A stretch of 64,000 nucleotides of DNA from an uncultured Dehalococcoidia bacterium (GCA_958296245.1 OY282458.1:496001-560000), one strand, 5' to 3'. Counted from the stretch's first letter, positions 37,075 to 46,125 are shown. Numbers and translations are program-made. The notes: generated by a model from the letters alone, not told the origin.

Positions 37075-39108
37075 CTACCGGGCGCCGGTGTGTACGAAGT
37101 GGGCCAGGCGGCGCCAGAGGTCTACGCCGCGCAGGGCTAGGGTCACCTCCTCGCCCGGTGAGTACGACTTGGGGAGTTCGACGCGGGCCCTGAAAGGGTA
37201 CTCTGCGAGCTCCACGAGCGCCCTTCGCCGAGGGTCCGTCTCCAGCACGGCGGCGGCAAACGTGCCGCAGTCTGCCGGGGCTTGCGGCGGCAACCGCTCA
37301 GCCTGCAGGAACTTCAGGAACCAGTAGCGCTTGCGTTGCGTCTCGACGCGGGCGACTTCTCGAATCTGGACCTCGGCCCGTTGGGCGACGGACATGACGG
37401 CCTCGACTGTGTATAGAGGCTTCCCCGATTCGAGGAACTGGCTAATCTGCCGCTGTAGGACCAGGTCGGGGTAGCGCCTGAGCGGGGAGGTGGACTGGAC
37501 GTAGACGGGGACGCCGAGGCTGCTATGGGGCCCAGGCGTGACGTCCAGTTCAGCCGGGCGCAGCCTCTTTGCGACGAGGTACCGGCGCAGCGTCTGCTGC
37601 GCTTCGGTGCGTTCCTCGGCCGGCGCGGCCTGCGGCATGTCCGACACGTCGGGCGGGGGCTGCACCCGGAAGACGGACGGCAACTGCTCCGAGCGGCAGA
37701 GGTCTCCGAGTAGAGCGTTGTACAGGATCATCATCTCGGCGACCATGCGCCGGCTGGGGCTGGCCCGGTCGAGCACTCTCACCGTGACCTCGCCGGTCGA
37801 GGACGCTCGGACGGACATTTCGGGCTGTTCGAGATTGATCGCGCCCGCGTCGCTGCGGATATTCCTCCTTGCCTCCGCGATCCCGTGGAGGACAGCGAGG
37901 GGCTCGCGCCGCGGTCCGGTCTCGTTCTCGAGCGCGTGGTCGGCCTCCTCGTAGGTCATGGCGCCCCGGCTGCGGAGCAGGGACGGCGTTACCTCGCGGT
38001 CGAGGACGGCGCCTGCGGCGTCGAGGCGTACGATGAGGCTAACGCCGGCCCGTGTCCGGCCGGGGTCCAAACTGCCTGCCCGCCGGGTGAGTTCCGGCGG
38101 GAGCATGGCGACGGCGCCCTCGGGCAAGTAGAGCGAGGTCATGCGGCGGCCAGCTTCGCGGTCTATGGGAGACCCTGGGGGGACCAGTCCTCCCGCGTCG
38201 GCAACGTGTATGCCGACGAGGTACTCATCGCCGGTCCCGGGGGCGGGTCCCACCGATAGAGCGTCATCCCGGTCCTGGGTCCCGGCGTCGTCGATTGTGA
38301 ATGCGTCCAGGTGAGTGAGGTCCCGTCGGCCCAACTCGGACGCGGCGCCGGTCGAGTCGACCTGGGAGAGGACGCTTGCCGGGAAGCGGGTCGGTATCTC
38401 GGCGCGGTGGAGTTCCAGCGGCTCGTCAGGCGCGAATACGCCGCCTGCCACGAGCATCTCGAAGCACAGCCTCTGCGGGTCGCCGGACTTCCGGCCCGTC
38501 TTGGCTAGGAAGGCCCTTGCAGCGCGGCCTCGGGGATAATCTTCGCCGTGAATCGCGAAGCCGCGGAGCATATCCACCAAGGCGGATTGGCTGGGAGTGA
38601 GCGGTTCAGGCAGCCGCCCCTCCGCGAGGGCCTCGGTCAGCGCCCGCTCTTCCTCCATACGCTCTGCTTCGCGTCTCCTACGGGCCAGGAGTTCCTCCAC
38701 GTACGACTTCGACTTGACGGCGTAGCCATCCGCAGCGCGTTCGAAGTAATCGGAGCCGTCAAGGTGGATGACGAGCGCGGCGAGGCGCTCCGGCCCCACG
38801 GGGCCGCTCCAGCACAGGCCCGCGAGGTCCTCCAGGCTCAAGCAGGCCGTCTCGTCGTCCGCGAACGCGTCCCATACTTCGGACAGGTCGAGGCCGTCCG
38901 CCTCCGTGCGGGCCGCCTGGGCGAACTCGTCCAGCTGCTGTTCGCTGGCGGCGACGATGCCCGTAGCCAGCAAGATGCGCTGGAGCGGCAAGCGGGCCTG
39001 CCGGTTCCTGCCCACCGCGACGGCTGCCCGCCCTTCTTCCTCCCGTACCAGCAGTACGACGGACGGCCCTCTGGCCAGGCCCGCGACGACTATTTCCCCA
39101 GTCTGCAT
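37075..39108 (-). CDS. RNB-domain exoribonuclease (RNase II/R family)
   Basis: 677 residues. The RNB catalytic block is clear: LDAFTIDDAGTQDRDDALSV with the metal-binding aspartates, then GIHVADAGGLVPPGSPIDREA, the SLYLPEGAVAMLPPEL segment, and SPLRRYPDLVLQRQI near the C-terminal side. The about 250-residue N-terminal region matches the organellar/cyanobacterial RNase II type rather than E. coli RNase R, and no separate C-terminal S1 domain with the usual motif is visible. It should degrade RNA 3' to 5'. Confidence 0.9.
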   Translation of the reverse strand: MQTGEIVVAGLARGPSVVLLVREEEGRAAVAVGRNRQARLPLQRILLATGIVAASEQQLDEFAQAARTEADGLDLSEVWDAFADDETACLSLEDLAGLCWSGPVGPERLAALVIHLDGSDYFERAADGYAVKSKSYVEELLARRRREAERMEEERALTEALAEGRLPEPLTPSQSALVDMLRGFAIHGEDYPRGRAARAFLAKTGRKSGDPQRLCFEMLVAGGVFAPDEPLELHRAEIPTRFPASVLSQVDSTGAASELGRRDLTHLDAFTIDDAGTQDRDDALSVGPAPGTGDEYLVGIHVADAGGLVPPGSPIDREAGRRMTSLYLPEGAVAMLPPELTRRAGSLDPGRTRAGVSLIVRLDAAGAVLDREVTPSLLRSRGAMTYEEADHALENETGPRREPLAVLHGIAEARRNIRSDAGAINLEQPEMSVRASSTGEVTVRVLDRASPSRRMVAEMMILYNALLGDLCRSEQLPSVFRVQPPPDVSDMPQAAPAEERTEAQQTLRRYLVAKRLRPAELDVTPGPHSSLGVPVYVQSTSPLRRYPDLVLQRQISQFLESGKPLYTVEAVMSVAQRAEVQIREVARVETQRKRYWFLKFLQAERLPPQAPADCGTFAAAVLETDPRRRALVELAEYPFRARVELPKSYSPGEEVTLALRGVDLWRRLAHFVHTGAR

Positions 39109-39283
39109 CTGGTCGCTCTCACGTCGAGTATCACGACAGCACTATATGACAAATGGCGCCCGGAGGGGGAGTACCCTTGTCAAGGGCCGAGATGGGTAAC
39201 CACCAAGACAGGCACGCGCCCGGGCGTGTGAGAGATGCTGTCCTGCGGGGTGCGCGGGCTGTTAGCGCCGTTGTGGAGTGGGG

Positions 39284-39478
39284 TCAGCCGCAGTAGCGGC
39301 AGCGCATGTTTTCGTCGGCGAAGATCAGGTCGGGGTCTGCGTCTTGGATTGCGTAGTCCAGTAGCACCCGCAGGGCTTTGCTCGCGTCGATGAAGCTGTA
39401 TTCGTCGGCCATGCGGTCGAGCCATTCGCCTTGGCCGCCGGCGATTTCGAAGGTCAGTTCGATCTTGTCATCGGCCAT
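39284..39478 (-). CDS. Small conserved-looking protein with C-terminal CxxC
   Basis: 64 residues. Acidic, with a helical middle (EWLDRMADEYSFIDASKALR) and an ending MRCRYCG that could bind a metal or form a disulfide. The pattern ELTFEI at the start, then a helix pair, resembles ribbon-helix-helix proteins, but this is only suggestive. AGGGAGGGACC stands just before the ATG. It lies alone between the RNB nuclease and the LLM oxidoreductase. Confidence 0.6.
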   Translation of the reverse strand: MADDKIELTFEIAGGQGEWLDRMADEYSFIDASKALRVLLDYAIQDADPDLIFADENMRCRYCG

Positions 39479-39559
39479 TTGGTCCCTCCCTAGTTCAGAC
39501 TGCCGAGCGTCCTTCCATGCTTTCCTTGAGTCTTTCCTGGATTAGGACGGGGGCTGGAT

Positions 39560-39641
39560 TTGTATCTGAGGGATACCCTCAGACCCCCTGGCGGGGGCTC
39601 CGCCCCGAAGACTCCGTAAATTTTCCCCACAGGCTGTTAGC
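39560..39641 (+). repeat. Dispersed intergenic repeat, family B, copy 4
   Basis: CTCAGACCCCCTGGCGGGGG, then CTCCGCCCCGAAGACTCCG and CCCCACAGGCTGTTAG. GGGGCTCCGCCCC forms a hairpin. It touches the 3' end of the LLM gene. Confidence 0.6.
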
Positions 39642-40719
39642 TCAGGTCGGCGAGGTTGGGCATGACCTCATCGACGAGTAGGGTCATGGAGCGCAGCCAC
39701 TTGTCTTTAGGCTGCCACTCGTGGCCCATTGCGAGCAGGACGCCGAATCCCCCGACCTCTTGGTGGATGGCGCGGATCTTGGCCGAGACCTCGTCGGGCG
39801 TGCCCACCAGCCAGATGTTGTCCACGAGGTATTCGGGTGTTACGCCGGAGTCGGGCATGTCGGGGTCGGTCTTGATCAGGTGCATCATCTTGGAGTGGGG
39901 CAGGAGGCGGAGGAAGTAGTCCTGGAAGTCCCTGGTCATCACGCCTTCAAGGGCCTCCTTCCGGGCTTGCCCGGGGCTGTCGGCGACGAATACCTCCCTG
40001 GCTATGCGCCACTGACTCCTTTCGGCGGTGCGCCCGGCGGAGCGGGCTCCTTGCTCGACGGACTCCCAGTGGGTGGAGAGTGTGGAGACGGGCACTATGT
40101 TGATGCTCATTGGTATGTATCCGCGTTCTCCGGCGAGTACGAGCGTGTCGGACTTGGGGGAGACTCCGGCGACGCCTATGGGTGGGTGGGGCTTCTGGTA
40201 GGGTTTGAGGTGGAAGGCTAGGCCGTACTCCTCTACGGGTTCCGGGACGGTGAAGCGCCAGAATTTGTGCTCGTAGAGGCCGGGGGTGGGGTCTTCCCAG
40301 AGTTTCAGGACGACGTCGAGGGCGTCGCGGGTCATGGTCCTGTGCTCGCCGGTCTGGGAATCGAACCCGAAGACTTCGAAATCTCCCGGGAAGCCCCCGG
40401 AGCCTACTCCCCATCTGAAGCGGCCGTGCGCCATGTGGTCCAGTTGTGCGATGCGGTGGGCGATCATGAAGGGGTTGTGGTTGGGCATACAGGTTACGCC
40501 GGTGCCCAGGACGATGTTGTCGGTGAGTCCCAGGGCCTTTGCGATGAACAGGTCAGGCGAGGGGATGTTTTCCCACCGGGCGGTGAAGTGTTCCCCGATC
40601 CAGGCCTCGGAGTAGCCGAGGCGGTCGAGGGTGACGATCTGATCAAGGTCGTCGTCGAGGGTCTGAGTGAAGTCCGAGCCCGGCGGATGCAGGGGCATTG
40701 TGAAGTAGCCGATCTTCAT
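39637..40719 (-). CDS. LLM class flavin-dependent oxidoreductase
   Basis: 360 residues from the ATG at 40719, with GGAG eight bases upstream; an upstream ATG at 40773 adds an 18-residue tail unlike the family. Bacterial luciferase-like TIM barrel: MKIGYFTMPLHPPG, LDRLGYSEAWIGEHF, GTGVTCMPNHNPFMIAHRIA, FRWGVGSGGFPGDFEVFG. Such enzymes use FMNH2 or F420 to oxidise small organic compounds; related ones are abundant in SAR202 genomes, where roles in degrading recalcitrant compounds have been proposed. The substrate is unknown. Confidence 0.92.
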   Translation of the reverse strand: MKIGYFTMPLHPPGSDFTQTLDDDLDQIVTLDRLGYSEAWIGEHFTARWENIPSPDLFIAKALGLTDNIVLGTGVTCMPNHNPFMIAHRIAQLDHMAHGRFRWGVGSGGFPGDFEVFGFDSQTGEHRTMTRDALDVVLKLWEDPTPGLYEHKFWRFTVPEPVEEYGLAFHLKPYQKPHPPIGVAGVSPKSDTLVLAGERGYIPMSINIVPVSTLSTHWESVEQGARSAGRTAERSQWRIAREVFVADSPGQARKEALEGVMTRDFQDYFLRLLPHSKMMHLIKTDPDMPDSGVTPEYLVDNIWLVGTPDEVSAKIRAIHQEVGGFGVLLAMGHEWQPKDKWLRSMTLLVDEVMPNLADLS

Positions 40720-40761
40720 GGGGCGATCTCCATAGCGCCAAGGCTCGCAAAGAGTGGTGGA

Positions 40762-40790
40762 AGTATAGGGCATGAGAGTAGGAGCGACAA
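40762..40790 (-). promoter_or_regulatory. Candidate promoter of the LLM oxidoreductase
   Basis: TTGTCG and TATACT on the minus strand, 17 bases apart; the leader would be about 37 bases. Confidence 0.4.
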
Positions 40791-40877
40791 GGCGGTTGGT
40801 GCGGCCAAGATCCCCGCCTAATTCGGGGCGGGCGGCGTTTGTGGGAGGGGGTGAGGGGGTGCTAAGGTTGGGGGGTC

Positions 40878-41993
40878 ATGGGATGTAAGGAACTGGGGCG
40901 TGAGGATGCGCGGGCGGTCGAGGTGCTGAGGTGCCTCGGCTCGGCTCCGGCGGCTCCGTTCTTCGAGGAGCCGGTGGCGCGCCTCATCTTGCGCCATCTT
41001 CGGGAGATGGGCGTCCAGCACTGGCGGGACGTGTACGGCAACGTGCTGGCGCATTACTGCCACGGTGAGGCGGCTCGGCGCCCGGCGGCTGCGTTCGTGG
41101 CTCACATGGACCATCCCGGTTTCGAGGTGGTGGAGATGGACGGTCTCCGGGCCGCGGCGGCGGCCCTGGGGGGTGTGCCGGCGGCGTCGCTGAGCAGGGC
41201 CGCGGCGGTGCATGTGGTGGCGCCCGATGGCTCGCGGACGGCGGCGGTCACTGTCCCGGATGGCGGCGCGGGGCGCCGTGTGGGGCTGGACCTAGCCTCG
41301 CCGATCGAGGCTTCGCCGCCGCTGCCGGCGGTGTTCGACCTGCCGGACTTCGAGTTGGAGGGCGGCGTGATTACGATGCGCGCGTTGGATGATCTGGCCG
41401 GCTGCGCCAGCATCATAGCGGCGCTGGAGCGCATTGTGCGCAGGGAGGAGGAGGCGAACGTGTACGCTGTCTTCACGCGCGCCGAGGAGACCGGCCTATA
41501 CGGGGCCCGTCTCGCGGCGGAGTCGGGACGGTTGCCGCAGGACACCGTCATCGTCTCGGTGGAGTCCAGCGCCGTCATTCCCGGGGTGTCTCAGGGCGGG
41601 GGGCCGATAATCAGGACGGGGGACCGGGCGTCGACTTTCGACGACGGGGCGGAGCAGATGTTGGTGTCCGCCGGGGAGGTTCTGAAAAAGGGAGAGGGAG
41701 GGTTCCCCGTGCAGCGCCAGCTTATGACAGGCGGGGTCTGCGAGGCCACGGCGTTCGGGTCCTACGGGTACAGGGTGACCGGCCTAGCGTATCCGCTTGG
41801 GAACTATCACAACGCGACGACGACGGCGGCGGACCCGGACGGGGGCGTTGGGGCGGAATATATTCGTTTGTCCGACTATCTGGGGGGCGTGGCGCTGCTG
41901 CGGCAGGCGGCGATAGGAGGGGCGGCGGTCAGCGAGCGTCGGGGGTGGCTGCGAGAGTTGCCGGATGAGGCGCGGCGGCGTCTGAAGGGGTAG
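40878..41993 (+). CDS. M42-like metallopeptidase (FrvX/glutamyl aminopeptidase type)
   Basis: 371 residues. Metal ligands of the M42/M20 kind can be followed: VAHMDHPGF (His and Asp), MRALDDLAGC (bridging Asp), TRAEETGLYGA (catalytic Glu pair) and a C-terminal GNYHNATTT (His). The usual Asp in the SVD segment is Glu here (VSVESS), an acceptable variant in some members. The protein probably binds two Zn2+ or Co2+ and trims N-terminal residues from peptides in the cytoplasm. It stands alone on the plus strand. Confidence 0.85.
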   Translation: MGCKELGREDARAVEVLRCLGSAPAAPFFEEPVARLILRHLREMGVQHWRDVYGNVLAHYCHGEAARRPAAAFVAHMDHPGFEVVEMDGLRAAAAALGGVPAASLSRAAAVHVVAPDGSRTAAVTVPDGGAGRRVGLDLASPIEASPPLPAVFDLPDFELEGGVITMRALDDLAGCASIIAALERIVRREEEANVYAVFTRAEETGLYGARLAAESGRLPQDTVIVSVESSAVIPGVSQGGGPIIRTGDRASTFDDGAEQMLVSAGEVLKKGEGGFPVQRQLMTGGVCEATAFGSYGYRVTGLAYPLGNYHNATTTAADPDGGVGAEYIRLSDYLGGVALLRQAAIGGAAVSERRGWLRELPDEARRRLKG

Positions 41994-42107
41994 TTGTCCG
42001 GACCGGGATTTCGGAATGACAATTTGGGAGGCTCTCACGGTTCGACTCATGGAGGTTTGAGCAGTTACAGAGCCTCAGAGACTGGCTACGGGGATGCCGT
42101 TATAGGC

Positions 42108-42113
42108 TATAAT
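42108..42113 (+). promoter_or_regulatory. Candidate -10 box of the cupredoxin gene
   Basis: Perfect TATAAT 84 bases before the ATG; no good -35. The rest of 41994-42196 holds no gene. Confidence 0.35.
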
Positions 42114-42196
42114 CGGCGCAACGGCGGCCCCTCGCTCACGTCACCTCAGGGTTGGTATGATTGGGGCCTGCCTCGTCCGGTGCGTTTGGGGGAAGT

Positions 42197-42685
42197 ATGA
42201 TCAGAAAAGCTTTGTTGTTGGCCGTCGCCGTGGCGCTCCTGGGATTGAGCGCCGCTTGCAGTACCTCTACTGAGACGGGGCTTGTACGCACCTCTGGGGT
42301 CTCTCCTCCTCCCCCGCCGAGCGCGCCTGTAGATCTGGTCTCACGGGTCGCCGCCGCCGTCTCCCAGCCGGTGCAAGAAAGCGCGGCGGCCGGCGAGGTG
42401 GAAGGAACGCCCTTCGAGGTCAACCTGGAAGACCCCGGCGGCAGTGGGCGGTACGTGTTCGACCCCGGAGGTCTGACATTCAACGTCGGGGACGTGATCG
42501 CCTTTTCGCTGACGGGCGAAACGGAGTTCCACACGTTCACCGTGGACGACCTTGACATCGACCAAGCCGTGGATGCTTCCGAGACGATCAGGTTCTCCTT
42601 CACCTTCGACCGGCCTGGGACTTACGACCTGACCTGCATCCCGCACGAGGCCCAGGGGATGGTAGGCACCATCACGGTGCGTTAG
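42197..42685 (+). CDS. Cupredoxin-domain lipoprotein (plastocyanin-like)
   Basis: 162 residues from the ATG at 42197, after GGGGGAAG. The signal peptide ends at the lipobox LSAAC, followed by a proline-rich spacer. The C-terminal about 95 residues form a blue-copper fold: GLTFNVGDVIAFSL, TEFHTFTVDD (first His), and the C-H-M loop TCIPHEAQGMVG. All four type 1 copper ligands are present, so it is likely an electron carrier or copper-binding protein on the outer face. The ligand loop is short, as in plastocyanin/azurin-like proteins. A phosphotriesterase-family gene follows 41 bases later. Confidence 0.88.
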   Translation: MIRKALLLAVAVALLGLSAACSTSTETGLVRTSGVSPPPPPSAPVDLVSRVAAAVSQPVQESAAAGEVEGTPFEVNLEDPGGSGRYVFDPGGLTFNVGDVIAFSLTGETEFHTFTVDDLDIDQAVDASETIRFSFTFDRPGTYDLTCIPHEAQGMVGTITVR

Positions 42686-42726
42686 CCTGCGCGCTCAAGT
42701 ACGACCGCAAGCCGAACGGGGACGTG

Positions 42727-43785
42727 ATGCTCGACGTTGAAGGCAAGGTGCAGACGGTGCTCGGGCCTGTTGAGCCGGCAGATATTGGCGTCACCTTGAC
42801 CCACGAGCACCTCCTCGTTGACCTCCGGGTGCTCTACGGCAACGCCCATCAGGAAACAGACGACGATTTCTACAACGCCCCCGTGTCCATCGGCGCCATC
42901 GGCCGGATCCGGCATCAGGGAGCCCCCAATGCCGACAACTCGGTACTCTCCAGCGTAGAGACGGCGATCGACGAGGTGATGCTATTCAACCGGTACGGAG
43001 GCGGCTGCTTGGTCGACGCCACCAGTTGCGGCATCGCCCGCGACCCGAGGGGATTGGCCCAGATATCGAAGGCAACGGGGGTGCACGTGGTGATGGGCGC
43101 CTCCTACTACGTCGGCGCCGCGCACCCGGCCCGGATGAACGCCATGAGCGAGGATGACGTGTTCGAAGAGGTCGTGAGAGACGTCACAGAGGGGATGGAA
43201 GGCGGCATCCGCTCCGGCATCATTGGGGAGGTCGGATGCTCGTGGCCCCTGGAAGAGAACGAACGTAAGGTGTTGAGGGCATCGGCGCGGGCGCAGCGGG
43301 CGACCGGCGCCCCGCTCCTGATTCACCCTGGACGGGACGAAGCCGCGCCAATGCAGATAATCGACGAGATCGTTGAAGCAGGCGGCGACCCGAGCCGTTC
43401 TATCATGGCGCACGTAGACCGCACCGTCTTTCTCAGGGACACCCTCCTTGACCTTGCGCGGGCCGGATGCTACTTGGAATGGGATCTGTTTGGCCGCGAA
43501 GAATCGTACTACCCCGCGAACACCCGCATAGACATGCCAAACGACGCCAAGCGCATGGACGACATAGCCTGGCTCTCGTCGCAGGGATACGGCGACAGGA
43601 TCGTCGTAGCGCATGACATATGCACCAAGCACCGCCTGGAGCGGTACGGCGGCCACGGATACCATTACATCCTGTCCCACATAGCAGACAGGATGCGCGC
43701 CCGCGGGTTCGGCGAGCAGACTCTCCGAAACATCTTGGTCGACAACCCGCAGCGCGCCCTGACTATGGCCGCTCCCCAGTCCTAG
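42727..43785 (+). CDS. Phosphotriesterase-family metal-dependent hydrolase
   Basis: 352 residues from ATG at 42727 (an adjacent GTG at 42724 is equally possible). Binuclear-metal amidohydrolase signature: GVTLTHEHLLVD (HxH), a bridging acid in IGEVGCSW (Glu instead of the carboxylated Lys of true phosphotriesterase, as in PHP proteins and several lactonases), LLIHPGRD and AHVDRT (His ligands), and VVAHDICTK (Asp). Natural substrates of such enzymes are often lactones. No signal peptide. Confidence 0.9.
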   Translation: MLDVEGKVQTVLGPVEPADIGVTLTHEHLLVDLRVLYGNAHQETDDDFYNAPVSIGAIGRIRHQGAPNADNSVLSSVETAIDEVMLFNRYGGGCLVDATSCGIARDPRGLAQISKATGVHVVMGASYYVGAAHPARMNAMSEDDVFEEVVRDVTEGMEGGIRSGIIGEVGCSWPLEENERKVLRASARAQRATGAPLLIHPGRDEAAPMQIIDEIVEAGGDPSRSIMAHVDRTVFLRDTLLDLARAGCYLEWDLFGREESYYPANTRIDMPNDAKRMDDIAWLSSQGYGDRIVVAHDICTKHRLERYGGHGYHYILSHIADRMRARGFGEQTLRNILVDNPQRALTMAAPQS

Positions 43786-43797
43786 TTTCCTGAGCGT

Positions 43798-43832
43798 CCA
43801 AGCTGAGGCATACGGGTTCTTCCGCAGCTTGG
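43798..43832 (+). terminator. Hairpin after the phosphotriesterase-family gene
   Basis: CCAAGCTG and CAGCTTGG pair perfectly over 8 bases with a 19-base loop, 13 bases after the stop. No T-run. Confidence 0.35.
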
Positions 43833-43933
43833 GATCCAGGACCGCCCACCACGCAGGGAGAACATCGCGGGTCCCCCATAGGCAATCCTCTGCCCGGCAA
43901 CCCGTTTTCAGCCCATTGAACGCGTGCGTGACG

Positions 43934-43963
43934 TTGACATCGATTCGCCGCTGCGGCTAGAAT
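43934..43963 (+). promoter_or_regulatory. Promoter of the rpsP operon
   Basis: TTGACA and TAGAAT with an 18-base spacer. The predicted start near 43970 leaves about 48 bases before rpsP. Confidence 0.65.
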
Positions 43964-44018
43964 CCCCGTAGGCGGCCCGGTAGGGGCGCTGTTCGTTTTC
44001 GAGGAGACACCGGCAAAC

Positions 44019-44276
44019 ATGCTGCGAATTCGACTGAGAAGAGTTGGCGCCAAGAAGCAGCCGAGCTACCGCGTCGTGGTTGCGGACCAGCGGGAGGCGC
44101 GTGACGGCAACTTCGTGGACCACCTGGGACACTACAACCCCCGGACCGAGCCCCCGACCATCGTAATCGACGAAGAGAAGGCCCTGAAGTGGCTGAAGGT
44201 AGGCGCGCAGCCCTCGGACGCGGTGGCGCAGATGCTCCAACGTTCAGGCACTATGGACAAGCTCAAGGAACGATGA
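44019..44276 (+). CDS. rpsP: 30S ribosomal protein S16
   Basis: 85 residues, full length. [20 protein letters not shown] at the start, then DHLGHYNPR and [15 protein letters not shown], all standard bS16 sequence. It binds 16S rRNA in the body of the 30S subunit. It overlaps the KH-domain gene by 4 bases (ATGA), the order rpsP-khpA-rimM seen in many bacteria. Confidence 0.98.
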   Translation: MLRIRLRRVGAKKQPSYRVVVADQREARDGNFVDHLGHYNPRTEPPTIVIDEEKALKWLKVGAQPSDAVAQMLQRSGTMDKLKER

Positions 44277-44500
44277 AGGATCTCGTCGAGTACATCGCGC
44301 GGTCCATAGCCACCCACCCTGATGACGTAAAGGTCACCGAGGAAGACGACGGCGGGCAGATAGTGCTTCGCCTCGAAGTCTCCCCGGAGGATAAGGGGAA
44401 GGTGATCGGCCGCCAAGGCCGCGTCGCTCAGTCGATGCGCACGCTGCTGAGGGTCGCAGCCGTCAAACGCGGCGCCCGCGCCGTTTTGGAAATCGTCTAG
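44273..44500 (+). CDS. khpA: KH-domain RNA-binding protein KhpA
   Basis: 75 residues from the ATG that overlaps the rpsP stop; a longer frame upstream lies inside rpsP and is rejected. [19 protein letters not shown] at the start and the KH motif [18 protein letters not shown]. KhpA (YlqC) binds RNA and affects cell elongation and ribosome function in Gram-positive bacteria. Co-transcribed with rpsP and rimM. Confidence 0.96.
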   Translation: MKDLVEYIARSIATHPDDVKVTEEDDGGQIVLRLEVSPEDKGKVIGRQGRVAQSMRTLLRVAAVKRGARAVLEIV

Positions 44501-44563
44501 CCTTCCCGGATACGCTCGATCCCTGTGTGTCCTGAGCAGCCCGACGCCTCAGGAGCCGCCAGC

Positions 44564-45076
44564 GTGGACGTGGGCCGCGTCGTGGCCCCCTGGGGGATCA
44601 GGGGCGAGTTGCGGGTCGCTCCTCTCACCGACTTCCCCGGACGTTTTCGACCTGGCAGCGTCTTGCGCCTGCGCGGCCGCCCCGTAAAGGTGACGCGGTC
44701 CAGGAAGTCGGGTCAGCATCTCGTTGCAAAGCTGGACGGGATCGACGACCGCAACGCCGCCGAAGCCCTGCGCGGAGAGCGTCTGACCATTAGCCCTGAG
44801 GAGGCGCCGCCCCTCGACCGGGAGAGGACCTACTACCATTTCCAAATCATCGGCATCGAGGTATACGACGAGAGCTTAGGCCGCTTGGGTAAGGTCACGG
44901 AGATCCTGCCCACCGGGGGAAACGACGTCTACGCAGTTCGGGACGGCAGCGGACGCGAGACCCTGCTGCCTGCCATCTCCGACGTCGTGCAAGAGGTGGA
45001 CACCGAGCGCGGCAGGATGATTGTCCGCCTCCCGGACGGCCTCCAGAAAGCGCCCACAACGACGCGGGACAGATGA
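44564..45076 (+). CDS. rimM: Ribosome maturation factor RimM
   Basis: 170 residues from the GTG at 44564, chosen because AGGAG lies 8 bases upstream and the protein then opens directly with the family sequence DVGRVVAPWGIRGELRV; a GTG at 44525 would add 13 residues. The N-terminal beta-barrel has PLTDFPGRF. The PRC-barrel half has YYHFQIIGIEVYDE, GKVTEILPTGGNDVYAVR and LLPAISDVV. RimM helps assemble the 30S head around S19. Confidence 0.95.
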   Translation: MDVGRVVAPWGIRGELRVAPLTDFPGRFRPGSVLRLRGRPVKVTRSRKSGQHLVAKLDGIDDRNAAEALRGERLTISPEEAPPLDRERTYYHFQIIGIEVYDESLGRLGKVTEILPTGGNDVYAVRDGSGRETLLPAISDVVQEVDTERGRMIVRLPDGLQKAPTTTRDR

Positions 45077-45188
45077 TCACAGCGATCCCAAGCTACGCTG
45101 CAATAGCGGCAGGCCGTACTCAGGCCCGATGGGACCTACAGAGCAGCGCTCCTCTACGGGCACGAATAGCAGCCGAGAAGGAGACATC

Positions 45189-45587
45189 ATGTACTGCACA
45201 AACTGTGGCACCGAGAATGACGACGGCGCAAGGTTTTGCAAGAGCTGCGGAAAGGCCATAGCTGAGCCGGCGCCTAGCGCAAGGAGATTCGAGCCTAAGC
45301 TCACAGAGGCTGCTGCCGAAGGGATGGAAGACGTGGCAGCCGGGCCGCTGCCGCACGTACCCAACTACCTGGTGCATGCCATCCTCGTGACGATCTTCTG
45401 CTGCCTGCCCTTCGGAATCGTGTCCATCGTCTACGCTGCCCAGGTGAACGGGAAACTCCAGGCCGGAGACATCGCGGGCGCTCGTCAGGCTTCTGCCGCC
45501 GCACGGACATGGGCGTGGGTATCGTTCGGAGTAGGGCTCGCCAGTGTTGTGCTATGGGGGTTGCTATTCATCATCATCGCCGCGTAG
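45189..45587 (+). CDS. Zinc-ribbon plus CD225/dispanin-type membrane protein
   Basis: 132 residues from the ATG at 45189, with GAAGGAGAC upstream. N-terminal zinc ribbon: MYCTNCGTENDDGARFCKSC. After a spacer, two hydrophobic helices: one with HAILVTIFCCLPFGIVSIVYA and a loop QVNGKLQAGDIAGARQAS, the second near the C-terminus. This loop-between-helices pattern is that of CD225/dispanin family proteins, related in fold to IFITM. Function in bacteria is unknown. A DUF2752 protein follows 16 bases later. Confidence 0.8.
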   Translation: MYCTNCGTENDDGARFCKSCGKAIAEPAPSARRFEPKLTEAAAEGMEDVAAGPLPHVPNYLVHAILVTIFCCLPFGIVSIVYAAQVNGKLQAGDIAGARQASAAARTWAWVSFGVGLASVVLWGLLFIIIAA

Positions 45588-45603
45588 GGAGCCGATTGTT
45601 CTG

Positions 45604-46020
45604 ATGCTTAGAGGGTACTCGTTTTCGCCGCGAGCCTCGTACGTGGGGCTGGCGCTTCTGGGACTCGCGGGCCTTGCAGTGCTGTACGCTGTCGATCCCC
45701 GGAACTCGGGCAGCTATCCCATCTGCCCATTCTTGGGGCTGACCGGGTGCTACTGCCCGGGCTGCGGTACTCTGCGCGCGCTCCATATACTGATGCACGG
45801 GGACATCGCGAGCGCACTCGGTTACAATCCTTTGGCTATTCTGTCGCTGCCGTTCATTGTCTACTCGTTCTCCGCGGGGGCGCTGCGGGCGTTCCACCTC
45901 CCGGCGCCCCGTCCGGTCTTCCTACAGCCACTGTGGATATGGGCACTCCTGGCTGGAGTCGTCGCATTCTGGGCGCTCAGAAACCTGCCCTTCGGTCTGC
46001 TGACCGTCCTTGCCCCCTAG
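45604..46020 (+). CDS. DUF2752 membrane protein
   Basis: 138 residues from the ATG at 45604. DUF2752 hallmark: ICPFLGLTGCYCPGCGTLRA with the CPGCG(x)xRA core, then LMHGDIASALGYNPL. Three to four membrane helices. The cysteine group suggests a bound metal or disulfide at the membrane surface. It pairs with the zinc-ribbon/CD225 gene upstream, a combination also known in other phyla. Function is unknown. Confidence 0.88.
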   Translation: MLRGYSFSPRASYVGLALLGLAGLAVLYAVDPRNSGSYPICPFLGLTGCYCPGCGTLRALHILMHGDIASALGYNPLAILSLPFIVYSFSAGALRAFHLPAPRPVFLQPLWIWALLAGVVAFWALRNLPFGLLTVLAP

Positions 46021-46048
46021 CGGTCCAACATCTTTGTATTGATGAGAT

Positions 46049-46125
46049 TCCCACCCACCCGCCCTATGTGGAGGTGGGGGGCACCCCCACGCCCCCGGCG
46101 AGGGGGCCGCGCCCCTCCACTAGCC
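46049..46125 (+). repeat. GC-rich intergenic repeat related to family A head
   Basis: GATTCCCACCCACCCGCCC followed by a GC palindrome region (GGGGGCACCCCCACGCCCCC), resembling the opening of the array at 18214. No core copies follow. Confidence 0.45.
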
